Shown here: piece by piece, positions 1-12,159 of the stretch | Layout: each line of letters opens with the position of its first letter | Position numbering within the stretch: position 1 is the stretch's first letter | Source of the DNA: Acanthosepion pharaonis | Taxonomy: Eukaryota > Mollusca > Cephalopoda > Sepiida > Sepiidae | DNA length: 64,000 nucleotides | Reading direction: 5' to 3' | Assembly (NCBI GenBank): GCA_903632075.3 | Contig: CAHIKZ030003464.1 | Location: 381,001-445,000 of the forward strand | Made by a program: the position numbers and the translations under genes | The notes under the pieces: model-generated | The model's database searches: none | Told to the model about the DNA's origin: nothing | The model's input: only the letters and a program-made list of their open reading frames with translations

Positions 1-1219
1 AAGTAACAAGAAAAAACTTTTATTCTGAAACTAGCTTAAAATCCACCCTTTCAGGCAGCATTTAAGTTAGCTCCTGTGGCGGGCTCTTGGTTTGGCCACC
101 GTCACAATAGCTAGGGAGGTGTAGATATGATAGGCATCAATAAACTACAAAAGAACTCAAAATTGATTGCTGCATTTAAGTATTGAATTAATGTCTAAGC
201 TTACCTTTTAAAAGTTCAATGATAATTCTTCTGCTGCCACTTAATTTAAAGACAATTTGATGTACGTAGTTCCTTTTTTTCTGTACAAACAATTATTTTT
301 ATTTCATGGGTGACAGAATAGGGGACAATTTATAAGATCAAATTAATATAGTGTAAAGATGGGAAAATAGAAATTAGAATTAGTTATACATTCAACATTT
401 GAAGAATTAGAGAAACATAATAGCTATTATGTTTCTTGATAATAGCTAGTATAATATATTAATATATATTTTTAACCTTGCAAAATCTGGCAACTCTGAA
501 TCCACGCTCAATGAAAATCGTTCCCTGCGCCTAACTTTTCTAAGGTGTTTGAATGAGCTATGATTCATTGAAATCAAACCAGTGGGAGTGGAGGTGTTGC
601 TTAGACACACACACACATGCACAAACACACACATACACTGTACTTTATATATAAGATGCATTGAAATACTTTATCAATGAATGCAGTTTGTAACTGACTA
701 GTATCTCTTTGTCTTCATGTATTGAACCTTTTTCTTTTTCTATGTTTTGAGTGTTTAAATTGTTGGAGTCATTCACCCATTTGTGTTTGTGCTTAGCTTA
801 GCATGTCTCTCTGTTCAATGGATTGTGTTGTCTCATTGACTGGGGAACTGACTAATCCTTTCAGACTAAATCTCATTGTATTAACAAGTACACATCAATA
901 AGTTAACAGCCTTATACAAAGTTATATGCCTAATATTGGTTTGAATATTCATTTATATTGTATTGATAAAGAAGGAAATTATGTTGAAAAATAACAATTT
1001 GTTGTATAAATTAAATATTTTTTCATAATTAAGCTGTAAACTTATTGATATATCTGTCTTATAAAGAAACTTGAGTTTTGCAATGACATGAGGTTTTTTG
1101 GGACACAAGTTTTAAGTAACCATTCAAAAAATATATTCCTTCTCTAAAAGACAAGATTGTTTTATATCTTTCTTTAAAATTTATTAATAAGAAATGGAAT
1201 TATTTTTGGTATAGAAAAT
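1..1219. other. AT-rich non-coding sequence
   Basis: No convincing exon, RNA gene or mobile element was recognised. A short CA-rich tract lies near 605-640. Confidence 0.5.
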
Positions 1220-1221
1220 TA

Positions 1222-1660
1222 GTGTAGGATGAATAATCCCTCTCTCTTTTACTTTGGGGGATGTTGGATAACTACTTTCTCTCTTTCTGTCTTCTTTGGA
1301 GGATGTAAGATAACTAATTCCTCTCTCTCTCTTTCCTTTGGGGGATGAAGAATAACTAATTCCTTTCTCTCTTTCCTTTGGGGGATGTAGGATAACTAAT
1401 TCCTTTCTCTCATTCCTTTGGGGGAATGTAGGATAGCTAATTCCTTTCTCTCTTTCCTTTGGGGGAATGTAGGATAGCTAATTCCTTTCTCTCTTTCCTT
1501 TGGGGGAATGTAGGATAACTAATTCCTTTCTCTCTTTCATTGGGGGAATGTAGGATAACTAATTCCTCTCTCTCTCTCTCTCTCTCTCTTTCCTTTGGTG
1601 GGCATGTAGGATAATTAATTCCTCACACTCTTTCCTTTGGATAAATAATTCCTCCTTCCA
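1222..1660 (+). repeat. Minisatellite, about 40-bp unit, roughly ten copies
   Basis: The unit reads approximately CTAATTCCTTTCTCTCTTTC followed by CTTTGGGGGAATGTAGGATA. Central copies are nearly identical, while both flanks degrade. A (CT)n expansion sits inside one late copy near 1565-1590. The array is pyrimidine-rich on this strand. Confidence 0.85.
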
Positions 1661-4000
1661 CTATTTTTTTTTCAGTTTGCAGGCTCCTAGAAAGTAAGAA
1701 AATAATATATAAATTCTATATGTCAGATTAATAGTTGGTAATTGAATCACAAAATGTAAAAGAATCCTATTTAACATGTTTTGCCTTTCAAAATGGATTT
1801 CATCAGATTAAAATGTTCTTTTTGATGGAATCATATATATTTAGAGGGAGGGGTCAAAAATATAACATTAAATTTAAGTTAATGTTTAGTGAGCCTCCAC
1901 ATCTTCAGCTTTCCTCTTTGTGTATAATTATAACTGACAATTTGTTTATATTTCTGACCCCTAGCAATAAGTACATTTTAGTCTGATGAAGTTTTTTTTT
2001 GAAGGTTGAAATATGTTACGTAGGATTTTTTCCAATTTTTTTTTTTTTATTCATTTATAACTTTATCTAAATAGATTTTTAATCTGGCAAAAAACCTCTG
2101 TCACTACAAAGTTAAAAGAATTTATTATTCATATGGCTGTTTGGGTGGGGAAGTATTTTTAAATATTGTCCTAGTGATGATTTTTATTATTGTGAATTTT
2201 TTGTATGTTTCATTGTTTTTTTTAAAATGTCTGCCATGTCAATTTTTTTTTTTACTATGAATACATATTTTGGTTGTCTTCCTAATATTTTCAGATAAAA
2301 AATGAAAAGAACATTTGCTTTATGAAGGATATTGTTTTGTCTTTTGTTTTTTTAATTAGAAAGTTCATACAAATGTGTGTAGTTTATTGAACATAGCATT
2401 ATTTTGTTTTGATTTACTCTTGTATTCTTTTTTTTTTAAAGAAAAATAAAATAGTTTGTTATTTTACAAAAAGGACAAATATTTTTTTAAAAATGTTTTC
2501 TTGTTTATGTGATTTTCATTTAATACTGTGTTGCTAGATTGGACTACAAATAGTGAATTAATCTGTTTGAAAGCCCACTGCTACTAAATGTTGAATTGTC
2601 TTGTTTTTTCTTGTTAGCAGACCAAGTTAGCTCAGCTTATTTCGAAAAGTGAACCCAAAGGTTACAAGTAGCAAAATTCAAAATTTAGTAGCCTTGAGCT
2701 TCCAAAAGTAGCCTACTACATCAGTCCTGGTTTAATTTAGGAAAAGTTGCATCAGTGAATATTTGAAAAGTTGAATCTGTGAATATTTGTTAGTGTGAAT
2801 GCAACTAATGGTTTTTTTTACTTTCTAGGAAAAACAATGTTTCCTGTCTTCATAAAACTGTGTACTAATTTTATACATTTGTGACTGATTATTACTATTT
2901 TGAGTGTGTGGTTGAGATGCGTGCAAATTGTGGTGATCCATCTCCAACTATTATTTTTTGCTTCATTTCTGACTACAATGAGACTTGTCCTTTATATGCA
3001 GGCGTGCTTGGGGTTCCAGGTATGTTCTTATTGGTCTCTTTCTGTCACTAAATACAGCACAAAACCATCCTCTGTCTTCACCCATATATTCTAACACAAG
3101 ATATTCTATTTTCTTATCCAGTTATCATTACTACTACGATTCTAGGTCAAAGTTGACATCACCAGACTCTAACTTCCATTGCCTTCTAATTAATTCTTAG
3201 ATTCATAAGGTAGTTTTCAGGGATGTAGAACTTAATTTTGAAATTGCCTTCAAGTAAGGACTGTCCCTCGACATCTTCGTTTATAATACAGTAAAAAGGA
3301 GTGTTTTTATTCTTATAATGTGATGTTTTTAAAAATAGTTTTTTTTGAAGGAGATGTAAATTAAATGATCAAATAGATAAACCATTTATATAATTATTTA
3401 AAAAAAAACATTCTGTATAGGTAAGCAAAATGTCATGTTTCTCTTTAGTACCTCTTGCAAACAACATCCTCAGAAGACAAAATCTATTTCCCCTTCTATT
3501 TAAAACAAAACTTTCAGTTTGGCCGATGACAAGCAAAATTATAAATTTTCAATATTTTCTTTTTCTTAGAAAAATTGAAGTGTGTTTTGTTGATTCTGTG
3601 AGAGTTTTTAATTGTAATGAAGGATGTTAGAAACAAAAAAGGAAAACATTTTCATAAATATTAGATTAGCAAAAAAAAAAAAAAGGTATAAAAATTTTCA
3701 TAATCTCATAAAAAATGCCTACTAAGCAACAGATAAAAAATAGTCAAGTAGATTTATTTAACCCAATTATAAACAGTATTTTTATTTTAAAGAAACACTA
3801 ATATCAAATTCTATATCCCTAAAATCTACAGGTTGATCCTTAGACTTGATTGGGAGATGATGGAATTTCTGAGTCCAGTTTTGACAAACTTGACCATAGC
3901 ACTGTTATTCTTTCTCGATCTCTTCCTTCAAATGTGAGACAAGCTAAAGTTAAAGTGGGAGAGAGTCAAACATTCTCAGTTTGTGACACCTTCATACCCA
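1661..4000. other. AT-rich non-coding sequence, nothing recognised
   Basis: Poly-T tracts and low-complexity DNA dominate. A reading frame at 3857-4000, followed by a GTGAGA donor-like site at 4001, was considered as an exon, but its acceptor is weak and no family was recognised. Confidence 0.4.
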
Positions 4001-4016
4001 GTGAGACAAACATAAT

Positions 4017-4053
<37 letters not shown>

Positions 4054-4128
4054 AGATTTTTAATTTAAACCATTACTAATAATATATATTATTGGTAATG
4101 GCTTAAATTAAAAATCTAAATTATTTAA
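4017..4128. repeat. (TA)n tract plus hairpin
   Basis: After a (TA)n run at about 4019-4048, the arms ATTTAGATTTTTAATTTAAA and the reverse complement TTAAATTAAAAATCTAAAT face each other across a short AT loop centred near 4085. Confidence 0.75.
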
Positions 4129-4507
4129 CCTAAAATACTTTTTCTCCCCAAAACCTGGATATATATATATAAAATCCTATAATCATAAAATCTTATCAAA
4201 CTTTAGATTAATTATTAAATTGATTTTGATGCACAATTATATGAAAATCCTTCTTCTTTTTTTTTTTTTTTTTTGCAGAAACCAAAGAATAAGTGCATAT
4301 AAATGTGTTAAAAAGACACTCTTAACCATGTTTTTCTATTTTCTCTAAAAATTCTGAAAAATAAAATGAAATTTAAGACTATTTTTTAGAAATCTATTAA
4401 GTAAAATAAACTGTTTTTGCTGGTCAGTTCTGACCTTTGACTTCATAATCATGTCAGTATTTTTTCACTTGGTCTTAATTTTAGAAATTGTTTCTACATG
4501 AATATCA

Positions 4508-4540
4508 GCTTTTTGTTAATTCTGCATATAGTATCCAGAA

Positions 4541-4588
<48 letters not shown>

Positions 4589-4625
4589 TCTTCTGGATGC
4601 TATATACAGAATTAACAAAAAGTTG
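4508..4625. repeat. Inverted repeat with (TA)n core
   Basis: Arms of about 32 bp, starting TTTTTGTTAATTCTGCATAT and ending ATACAGAATTAACAAAAAG, flank a (TA)n microsatellite at about 4543-4586, giving a snap-back structure. Confidence 0.8.
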
Positions 4626-4654
4626 ATAATTTTACCTGACAAGATGAATTTAAG

Positions 4655-4968
4655 TGTGCAACTAGATTGGTAACTAGGTTTTACTGTTGAACTAGCTAGA
4701 TGTAACTGTAATTTCTACCCTTACTGTTTTTTTCTCACACTTCCTACCTGTGGAACTCCCTTACGATTTCTTGCTTCCCTGATGACTAAAATCTTCAAAA
4801 TTTTAAATAAAAAGTCAATCACCATCTTCTGTCTTCTCAAACCCTTTTGCCCTTTTCTCAATCTTCCCATTTTCAATTTTCTCATTCACTCCCTGTAATC
4901 CCCCTGTGCTCTAGTGGCATTATTGATTTGCTTGGGGTGAAATAATTACAAAAAAAAAAAAAAAAAAA
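4655..4968 (+). mobile_element. LINE 'B' 3' end
   Basis: This copy shares the family's late coding region (ACTAGATTGG..., TCTCACACTTCC, AAAATCTTCAAAA) and the terminal TTGCTTGGGGTGAAAT followed by an A-run. Frames are broken. The family is a non-LTR retrotransposon whose RT C-terminus is best seen at 9590-10255. Confidence 0.7.
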
Positions 4969-5221
4969 GAAGCTCTTCATCCCAGAAATTCAGACAGAAA
5001 TTACTGTTCTTCATAAGTTTAAAAGAGAAATGAGAACATTAAAATTTGGCACACATCAGGTCATGTTACATTAAGCTATCTTCCATTTATGGCTTACTAA
5101 AGATGTGTTCTTAAATATCTGATGCACCCTTTACACACAATTTTTGTTGAGCAATGTAATTAATACTTTCTTATGAACTAGTAGAGGTATTCACCATTGC
5201 TCAGTAACTAAATTTGTCTAA

Positions 5222-5580
5222 ACATAATCTATATAAATAAAACAAACTATATGTCTTTTATGCACACTTCGTTTTATTTATATAGATTATGAAAATTACT
5301 AAGGGAAATAACTACATATTAATTTACTAAAGAGCTTAATTACCTCGCTTGCCACTATATTTTTACATGTGAATAAATATTTAACATGCATGAGAAATGA
5401 CTTCTTCAACCTTATCTTTGACTTCTCATGACCTTTAGGGTTGACTTAGGTCAACTTTACATGGCCTTCAAAAATCTCTGGGACATGGCCTTTCTGCATG
5501 CAAAATTTGGTTGAAATCCATTCAGTATTTTCTGAGTCTGTAGCAGACAGGTAGACATTTAATTTTATTTATATAGACTA
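5222..5580. mobile_element. Short element with TTTATTTATATAGA ends
   Basis: AATCTATATAAATAAAAC near 5227 is repeated inverted near 5270 and again, as ATTTTATTTATATAGACT, near 5562. Between the last two lies an AAATTTGGTTGAAATCCATT motif resembling the tails of common invertebrate repeats. No coding capacity is seen and the class is not certain. Confidence 0.45.
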
Positions 5581-5702
5581 CTACTCTGTCAAAAGATCAC
5601 TGATCATCAGACTTTTTTTTTTTTTTTTTAATCAATTCACCTGAAGCAATAATGCCACTAAGATGTAAGGGGATACTAGGAGGGAAAGAGAATGACAACG
5701 AC

Positions 5703-6612
5703 TTTAAAATGAACTGGAAACTCAATCCTAAACAGGAAACAAGAGATAAACCTCTACTCCTGTTCAAAAGACTGGAGAGGAGTGTGAACTGGACGACAGG
5801 TGAGCCTGTCTATTTCTATTAAGGAAAAAAAACAAAAAAATAAACAAACAAATAGAAAATAAAATTTCAGAGTTTAGGCGGAGATGTCAAATGTATAGAG
5901 TTGAAGTAGACTTTAGAAAGAACCAGAAACCAAATCCTAAACAGGAAACAAGAGATAAACCTCTACTCCTGTTCAAAAGACTGGGGAGGAGTGTGAACCG
6001 GGCGACAGGTGAGCCTATCTATTAAGGAAAAAAAAACAAAAAAATAAACAAACAAATAGTAAATAAAATTTCAGAGTTTAGGCGGAGATGTCAAATGTAT
6101 AGAGTTGAAGTAGACTTTAGAAAGAACCAGAAACCAAATCCTAAACAGGAAACAAGAGATAAACCTCTACTCTTGTTCAAAAGACCGGGGAGGAGTGTGA
6201 ACTGGGCGACAGGTGAGCCTATCTATTAAGGAAAAAAAACAAAAAAATAAACAAACAAATAGTAAATAAAATTTCAGAGTTTAGGCGGAGATGTCAAATG
6301 TATAGAGTTGAAGTAGACTTTAGAAAGAACCAGAAACCAAATCCTAAACAGGAAACAAGAGATAAACCTCTACTCCTGTTCAAAAGACTGGGGAGGAGTG
6401 TGAACCGAGCGACAGATGAGCCTATCTATTAAGGAAAAAAAAACAAAAAAATAAACAAACAAATAGTAAATAAAATTTCAGAGTTTAGGCGGAGATGTCA
6501 AATGTATAGAGTTGAAGTAGACTTTAGAAAGAACCAGAAACCAAATCCTAAACAGGAAACAAGAGATAAACCTCTACTCTTGTTCAAAAGACCGGGGAGG
6601 AGTGTGAACAGG
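5703..6612 (+). repeat. Satellite-like array, 204-bp unit, about 4.5 copies
   Basis: CAAATCCTAAACAGGAAAC recurs at 5931, 6135, 6338 and 6542 (spacing 203-204), with a more diverged first copy near 5725. Each unit also holds GAGTTTAGGCGGAGATGTC and an A-rich AAACAAAAAAATAAACAAAC stretch. Central units are nearly identical, which points to recent amplification. Part of the unit exists as a lone dispersed copy in inverse orientation at 28950-29065. Confidence 0.92.
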
Positions 6613-6870
6613 ACAATACAGACTTATTTCATTACAGAAAAGTAATATTTTTTATTTTTATCTAATATATTCAACCCCATTATCATGTTATTTGGTTGAA
6701 AGAATTAAAGGGGAAATAATTTTACAGGGGAAATTAAAAACATTAAATTTGGTAAGGTTGCCTGTCATAAATCCTTCATTAATAAACTGTTTTTTTTTTA
6801 TTCTGTTGTTTACCCAGTACAAGGGTCATTCAAGATCAAGGGTTACTGAAAGAGGTTGTTTGTTTCATGG

Positions 6871-7347
6871 GTATAAGCCAACGGTTCCCAAATGCTGCAG
6901 CGTTTCTAATCGGTGCACCAGAAGACAATAGCAAGTGAGGCAGAATGATTGAAAAACAATCAAATATTTAGAAGCAGTTTCAAAAAATAAATATGATTTC
7001 AAAATTTAAAATATTTTATGAATTACTTGAAATTGCATGCATAAGTCCCAATATAAATAGTTATAAATAATTATTAACTGATTCTATTATTGTGATATTT
7101 TTGCATTATATCAAGTATTAAGAATGTAGTAACTAGGGTCTGCAAATTGGAGGAGAGAGTTATCAATGATGATGTTCTGACTTTGAATATGTGGTTATCT
7201 CCCTCTAATAATCTCTCTGGACCTTCTTTGTTATATGACTGCTTGCACCTCTTCACTAGGGATTCGCATTGGTGAGGTGCAAGCAAATTTTCATTCTGAA
7301 AATGCAGGCCAGAGCCAAAGAAAAAAGTTTGGGAACCACCAGTGTAA
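6871..7347. mobile_element. Non-autonomous hAT-type element
   Basis: The left end CAACGGTTCCCAAATG (about 6879) and the right end TTTGGGAACCACCA (about 7328) are inverted versions of the CAGTGGTTCCCAAAC terminus common in hAT transposons. The flanks GTATAAGC and GTGTAAGA resemble an 8-bp target duplication with two mismatches. The interior carries no transposase. Confidence 0.65.
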
Positions 7348-7639
7348 GAGAAGGAATTAATTTTAGATTATGAGGATATGTAGGATAGATAACAATTGGC
7401 TGTGTAGTTTGGCAGGTTACGGCAGGTTGAACATTGAGATCCAATATTTACAAGGAGTGTTTAGGCGGGTTGAATACAAAGAGTTAAATAATAAAAAAGA
7501 TATCTATGATATTGTGTGGAGGCAGAGTGGAGTAATCGATATCAGCTCAGATCGAATTCTATTTGATTTTATTACATTCACTTACGTCCTATCCATCTCT
7601 TTCCCTCCCCTCAGCTATGGGTAAATAGCAGAACAAACT

Positions 7640-7830
7640 GTACCCTGTAACTTTGGTTGGCAACTAGTCTAGGAGAAGGAAAATTCAAACCAGCCTGGAG
7701 AGTGTTGGACTCTATCAGACTATCTTGCGCAAAACACACCACCACTGCTACTATGGCTACAGTATGTGTGGTGCCCCTACAACCCTAATGGGTCATGGGA
7801 TTCATGTCATATGATATTAAAATGTCCATT
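7640..7830 (+). repeat. Dispersed repeat shared with 37350-37500
   Basis: Both places contain GCCTGGAGAG...GTTGG, a TCTTGC(G/T)CAAAA block, an ACTACTATGG/TCTACTGTGG segment and ACCCTAATGGGTCA in the same order. It may be LINE or SINE derived; no family was recognised. Confidence 0.6.
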
Positions 7831-7889
7831 ATCTTGCACATCCTATATATTCTTAACTAGTATATAAATTTAAATATATTCTCAAGCTA

Positions 7890-8990
7890 ACATTCTCGGC
7901 TGACATGAAGTGGAATGACTATATATTGAATCCATTGCTAGATCAACTGTTAAGAAAGTTGGTTCACTGTGTGACAATTTTTCTATCTTACATATCTATA
8001 AGTTTATCATTTGTCCACACTTAGAATATTGTTGCCACATATGGTCCAGTGCTCCTGCTATATATTTAGATATTTTTGATAAAATCAAAAGAATCAGCAA
8101 TATCATTGGTACTAACCTGGCATCTTGGCTTCAGGCACTTTTCCACTGCTGTAAAGTTGTTTCCATTTTCTATAAATACTTTCATGGTAATTGTTAAGCT
8201 GTGCTCTTTGCTATGGTACCTGTGCTAGACTTTATGAATTTAACTGCAGTACTAGATTGGCGACAAGGTCTCATCAATTTACAGTTGAGTTATGATCCAG
8301 AATGACAATGATATTTCATCATTCTAAAAACAACCTTTCCACAATGATGATTGATGATAAGGATGTTTCATCATCCTGGAAATAGATAAAAAATTCATCA
8401 TCTAAAACAACATCATTGTAAAAATCTGAAACTTCATCATTATAAAAACAACTCTACCACCACAAGCAAGGACAGAATTCAGTAGAAGTCAATAAAGTAG
8501 AGTAGCATGGCAGTTGCTGTAGTAAAAAGAACAAAAGAAGAAAGTTGCCCATCATAGCTACAGTTTCAGGCAGAACCGTTTCATGGCAAAAAAGATGATT
8601 ATTTTTATTAAGACACTCTGTTCTTATGTGGAAAGTTCTGTTAATAGTCCAGAATGACAATGATATTTCATCATTCTAAAAACAACCTTTCTACCAGTGA
8701 GGAATCCTGTTACAGTTGAGTTGGTTAGATATAACCATAACTTCTATGCTAACAGTTTTTTTTCTCACACTTCCCCCTTGTGGAAACCTCTTCCAGACCC
8801 ATATTTTCCAGTTAACTTTGATCTTCAAAAATTTAAATGCAATATCAGCCACTGTCTACCGTCCTCCCGATTATTCTATTGTTCTTGCTTCTTAGTAATG
8901 TTCTAATTCATTCACATCCAGCACGCCCTTGTGTCTTAGTGGCTTTACTGCCTTACTTGGGGTAAATTTTGATTAAAAAAAAAAATGAAT
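7890..8990 (+). mobile_element. LINE 'B' copy, interrupted
   Basis: The copy holds the reverse-transcriptase C-terminal region, decayed, with the recognisable CHIWSSAPAIYLDIFDKIK-type block near 8030-8095. It continues after a 0.4-kb insertion with TTCTCACACTTCC and ends at CTTACTTGGGGTAAAT plus an A-run near 8975. Stops and frameshifts are frequent. Confidence 0.75.
8292..8709. mobile_element. Insertion of about 418 bp with 13-bp duplication inside LINE B
   Basis: TTACAGTTGAGTT stands on both sides (about 8279-8291 and 8710-8722), matching a single site in other LINE B copies. The insert itself begins and ends with near-identical blocks containing CCAGAATGACAATGATATTT (8297 and 8650). It has no coding capacity and holds several ATGATG/CATCAT hairpin candidates. 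Confidence 0.7.
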
Positions 8991-9221
8991 TCAGTGCATT
9001 ATTTTTAACCACTGCTTGGTCTCTGTATAAATGAAAAAATAGAAAACTCATTTTTTTCACTCATGAGTAAAGATCAGTAAGCTTTCCTCAGAAATTGAAC
9101 TCCAAATATAATTTTCCATACCTATTTTCTCTCTCTTTTTCTTTTTTCTAATCACTGACTTTCTCTTGATTTCAATGACAAGGTTTCATAAACACAGAAT
9201 TGCTAATTAAAAGCTCTGCTG

Positions 9222-9560
9222 TCATGATGGTTTGGTTTGGTTTGGTTTGGTTTACGGTATATCAACCTTCTTTGAATTATTTAATGCCAACAAGATTTTT
9301 ATTGCTGGTAATATTTTTTTTTCTTCAAAGATTCATTACTAGTAATAATTTTTTTACAAAAATGTATTGATGTTATTAAAATCTATTTTTACACTTTCAT
9401 AGTGTTTTGACCACATTTTTGGGGTTAACTATTTGCTCATAGCTGGGTCCCCAACAGGTGCTACCACCCCAGGTCAGGGTGAACCTGGGAACACCAGCAA
9501 TTAACAGGTGGTTCCATGCTCCTCAAAACCTCCTGATCAGCGTTTATCATCTTACTCAGG
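9222..9560 (-). mobile_element. LINE 'A' 3' end, inverted
   Basis: On the minus strand this reads: a CCTCCTGATCAG-like start (plus strand near 9530), the GGTGGTAGCACCTGTTGGGG block, ATTACCAGCAATA-type repeats, TTAAATAATTC, and a tail of repeated AACCA (the plus-strand GGTTT run at 9231-9252). It abuts a LINE B copy in the opposite direction. Confidence 0.65.
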
Positions 9561-9589
9561 ATCCTGATATCATGATGTCTGCTGTTCAT

Positions 9590-10255
9590 CCAAGCATTAA
9601 ATATTGCTGCCACATCTGGTCTGGTGCTTCTGCTATGTATTTAGAGATTCTTGATAAAATCCAAAGAAGAATCTGCAATGTTATTGATACTGACCTGGCA
9701 TCTCAGATTCAGCCACTTTCCCACTGCCATAACATAGATTCCCTGTACCTTCTTCTATAAATATTTTCATTGTAATTGTTCTGATAAGCTTTCCTCTTTG
9801 GTACCTAAACTTTATAAATTTAAGTGCTGTACTAGATTGGCCACAGAAAGAAAAGGCAACCTTCTGCAGGGAAAATCTTCTGCCTAGTCGGTCATAAATC
9901 AAAAAAGACATGACCACCCAAGAGTGTATCATATCTGGCATTTAACTGACTGATTAGATTGGCAGATAGGTCTCATCATTTTACAGTTGAAATTTATAGA
10001 TATAACCATAAGTTTTATGCTGACAGTTTCTTCTCTCACACTCCACATTTGTGGAACTCTTTTCTGGATTCTTTGCTTTCGAGTCAACTTTGATCTTCAA
10101 AAATTTAAAGGCAATGTCAACTGTCTTCTTCCTGTTCTTTTATTCTTCTCTCTCCCTAATAATTTTTTTCTCAGATTCTTTCCCACTCAGTAACCCTTAC
10201 ATCTTAGTGGCTTTATTGCCTTGCTTGGGGGTGAAATGATTTAAAAAAAAAATTT
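9590..10255 (+). mobile_element. LINE 'B' reverse transcriptase C-terminus and 3' end
   Basis: The frame near 9590-9760 reads VHPSIKYCCHIWSGASAMYL then LEILDKIQRRICNV, the thumb and post-RT region of many non-LTR elements. Downstream come the usual RYN.KFY..SF, W.LP..CFP and NLQKFK-like blocks and the end CTTGCTTGGGGGTGAAATGA plus an A-run. A truncated SINE splits it at 9841-9954. Confidence 0.78.
9841..9954 (+). mobile_element. 5'-truncated SINE 'E' nested in LINE B
   Basis: TAGATTGG flanks the insert at 9833-9840 and 9955-9962; uninterrupted LINE B copies have it once. The insert matches the 3' half of the SINE at 39877-40106 (AAAGAAAAGGCAACCTTCTG, CGGTCA, AGTGTGTATCAT, AACTGA). Confidence 0.8.
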
Positions 10256-10850
10256 TTTTTTAAATAATTTCACCATCAGAGACAAAAATACATGTACATA
10301 TTCACATCCAGTGTTTATTGTGCAAACCTTTGTGCATGCACACAAACATACATAAAACCTCTCCCAGCTTTTCACTGTATAAACTTGTACACACACATTC
10401 TCTCAATATCTACATAAATGTATGTGCATGTATATATGTTTATAATTGTAAAAAAGATATATTAGTATATAGGGACTTGATATCTAAACTATCCCTAAGT
10501 TTATCTGCCTTATTTATACCTTTTTAGTCTTTTGACCAAGTCTAACTGTGAGAGGATAATTATTCCAGAAAGTGGTATTTAGATTCTTGCTGTAGCTTTC
10601 ACTAGTCTGTGAAGCTGGAATTTGGAGTGTCCCCTATAGACTTAAAAAAGCCATAGCAAAAATCTGTATACCACTTCTTGGGACACTTAGTCCTTCACAT
10701 ATTAAAAATTCCAGCAACCTGGTCAAAAGATTGAAGTCATAAATATAGTTGATGAACTTATGACTAGTTTCGATATCAAATTCCTGTACACTGCTAGCAA
10801 ATGATTATCTTATATATACAAGGTTGGATAAAACAATACCGGGACTGGTG
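10256..10850. other. Non-coding, nothing firmly recognised
   Basis: AT-rich sequence with a CA/TA-rich stretch near 10380-10460. Confidence 0.4.
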
Positions 10851-10854
10851 CTTT

Positions 10855-11285
10855 AAAAAGTGAACTACAGCACATCTGTGGAGTGAGTAGTCATTGTTAA
10901 ATGTAAAATAAATAAATGACAGAACTGTCCAACAAACAGAATTGACAAAGTTTGCAACAAACAAGAAAAAGAAAAGAACAGGGCAAAAAATAAAATAAAA
11001 CAAGTAAACAATATATGAAAGGCAAATTAACAGTAATATTGCAAAAAGTTCACAAACTAAGAATTGGGCTGGACACATGAACAAGTTCGAATGGATAAAT
11101 GCAACATTCTGATTTCAAGGCAAGACATACTGAGTCTGTCAGATGATACCAAGAACCAGCCTATTTTATTGTCTTGGAAGAAATCCCAGCATGCATTTGT
11201 ATGCTTCTGCCTATAAATTGGGGAGGGGATGTGTTTTGCAGTCATTCCGAATGTGATTGGAACTAACAATACATTTTATGGACAG
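10855..11285 (+). repeat. LTR-like dispersed repeat, copy 1
   Basis: The segment aligns by eye with 55795-56365: CAACAAACAGAATTGACAAA, AAAAGTTCACAAACTA, ATCCCAGCATGCATTTGT and a CCTATAAATTGGGGAGGG block occur in the same order and direction. A TATA-like box followed by a purine-rich stretch suggests a promoter, as in an LTR, but the ends are not defined. Confidence 0.55.
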
Positions 11286-12150
11286 AATGGAATGGCTGAA
11301 AGGAAAAGTAATGACAAACATGCTTTGTTCTCAGAGAGACTTTTATACATGTGTTCCATGCAGAGAGAATATAACATATATCTACACAACAAGCACAGTG
11401 AAAGAACAAAAGATAGGGTCTTACATATAATATGGAGATTCTTCTGTGTTTCTGGAGAAGCCATGTTTAGGACTTCAGATTGGTTGATTCTAAACTGGCC
11501 TTGTACAGGGTGAACATTACTATAAAAAGAAAAAAAAATCTTTCTGTTTCTCTTTTTCATCTGTGAGAAGATTTTCAGCATTCACTGCTATATAGGAGAA
11601 CTGATATTACTCAACAGTTCAGTTAATGGTTAATGTCGTAACCTAGGGAAGGTTACTGAATAGAATAATCACACAAAGGTTGGTAATGAACAATAATACT
11701 TAGGACATGAACAACACATATAAGATTTGCCAGCAGTGCATAGAAGAATTGCTAGAAGTGAGTCAAGTGAATTCCACAATGAATCTTTAAGTGCAGACCA
11801 ACATACAGTATTTACTACTGTATATATATGAATGGGGACATACCCATTATTGTCCATAGGTATGCTACAACAGTTAATATATAAAAATCAACCAACTAAA
11901 TATAAAGTTTAGACAATATTCTGTTTTTATTATAAGTTGCTAGAAAGCTTTTGAGGATTTGATTAAATTCAAGTATTTATTGAACCTTAACGCTGATACC
12001 ATCATAATAATTAATGAAGTATCAAACAGAATGTGAATTATGTATGTTTCATAATGAAATGTCAGTAATTTTAAAACCCATAGATTGATTCATTATGTAC
12101 TAGTTTACTCATGCTGTCAAAAAATGATGGCATATTTTGATAAGTATTTA
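11286..12150. other. AT-rich non-coding sequence
   Basis: No exon or mobile element was assigned. A phrase near 11495-11525 (TTGTACAGGGTGAACATTA) matches the 3' tail of LINE 'D', so a short LINE D tail ends here. Confidence 0.45.
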
Positions 12151-12159
12151 ATGTAGGTA

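Noticed and set aside
3857..4000. Possible coding exon (GISESSFDKLDHSTVILSRS...) with a GTGAGA donor at 4001
   Set aside because: No convincing acceptor, no recognised family and an in-frame TGA at 3847; kept as unassigned.
5703..6612. CRISPR-like array
   Set aside because: Regular spacing, but the whole 204-bp unit is conserved with no variable spacers; this is a satellite-type array in a eukaryotic genome.
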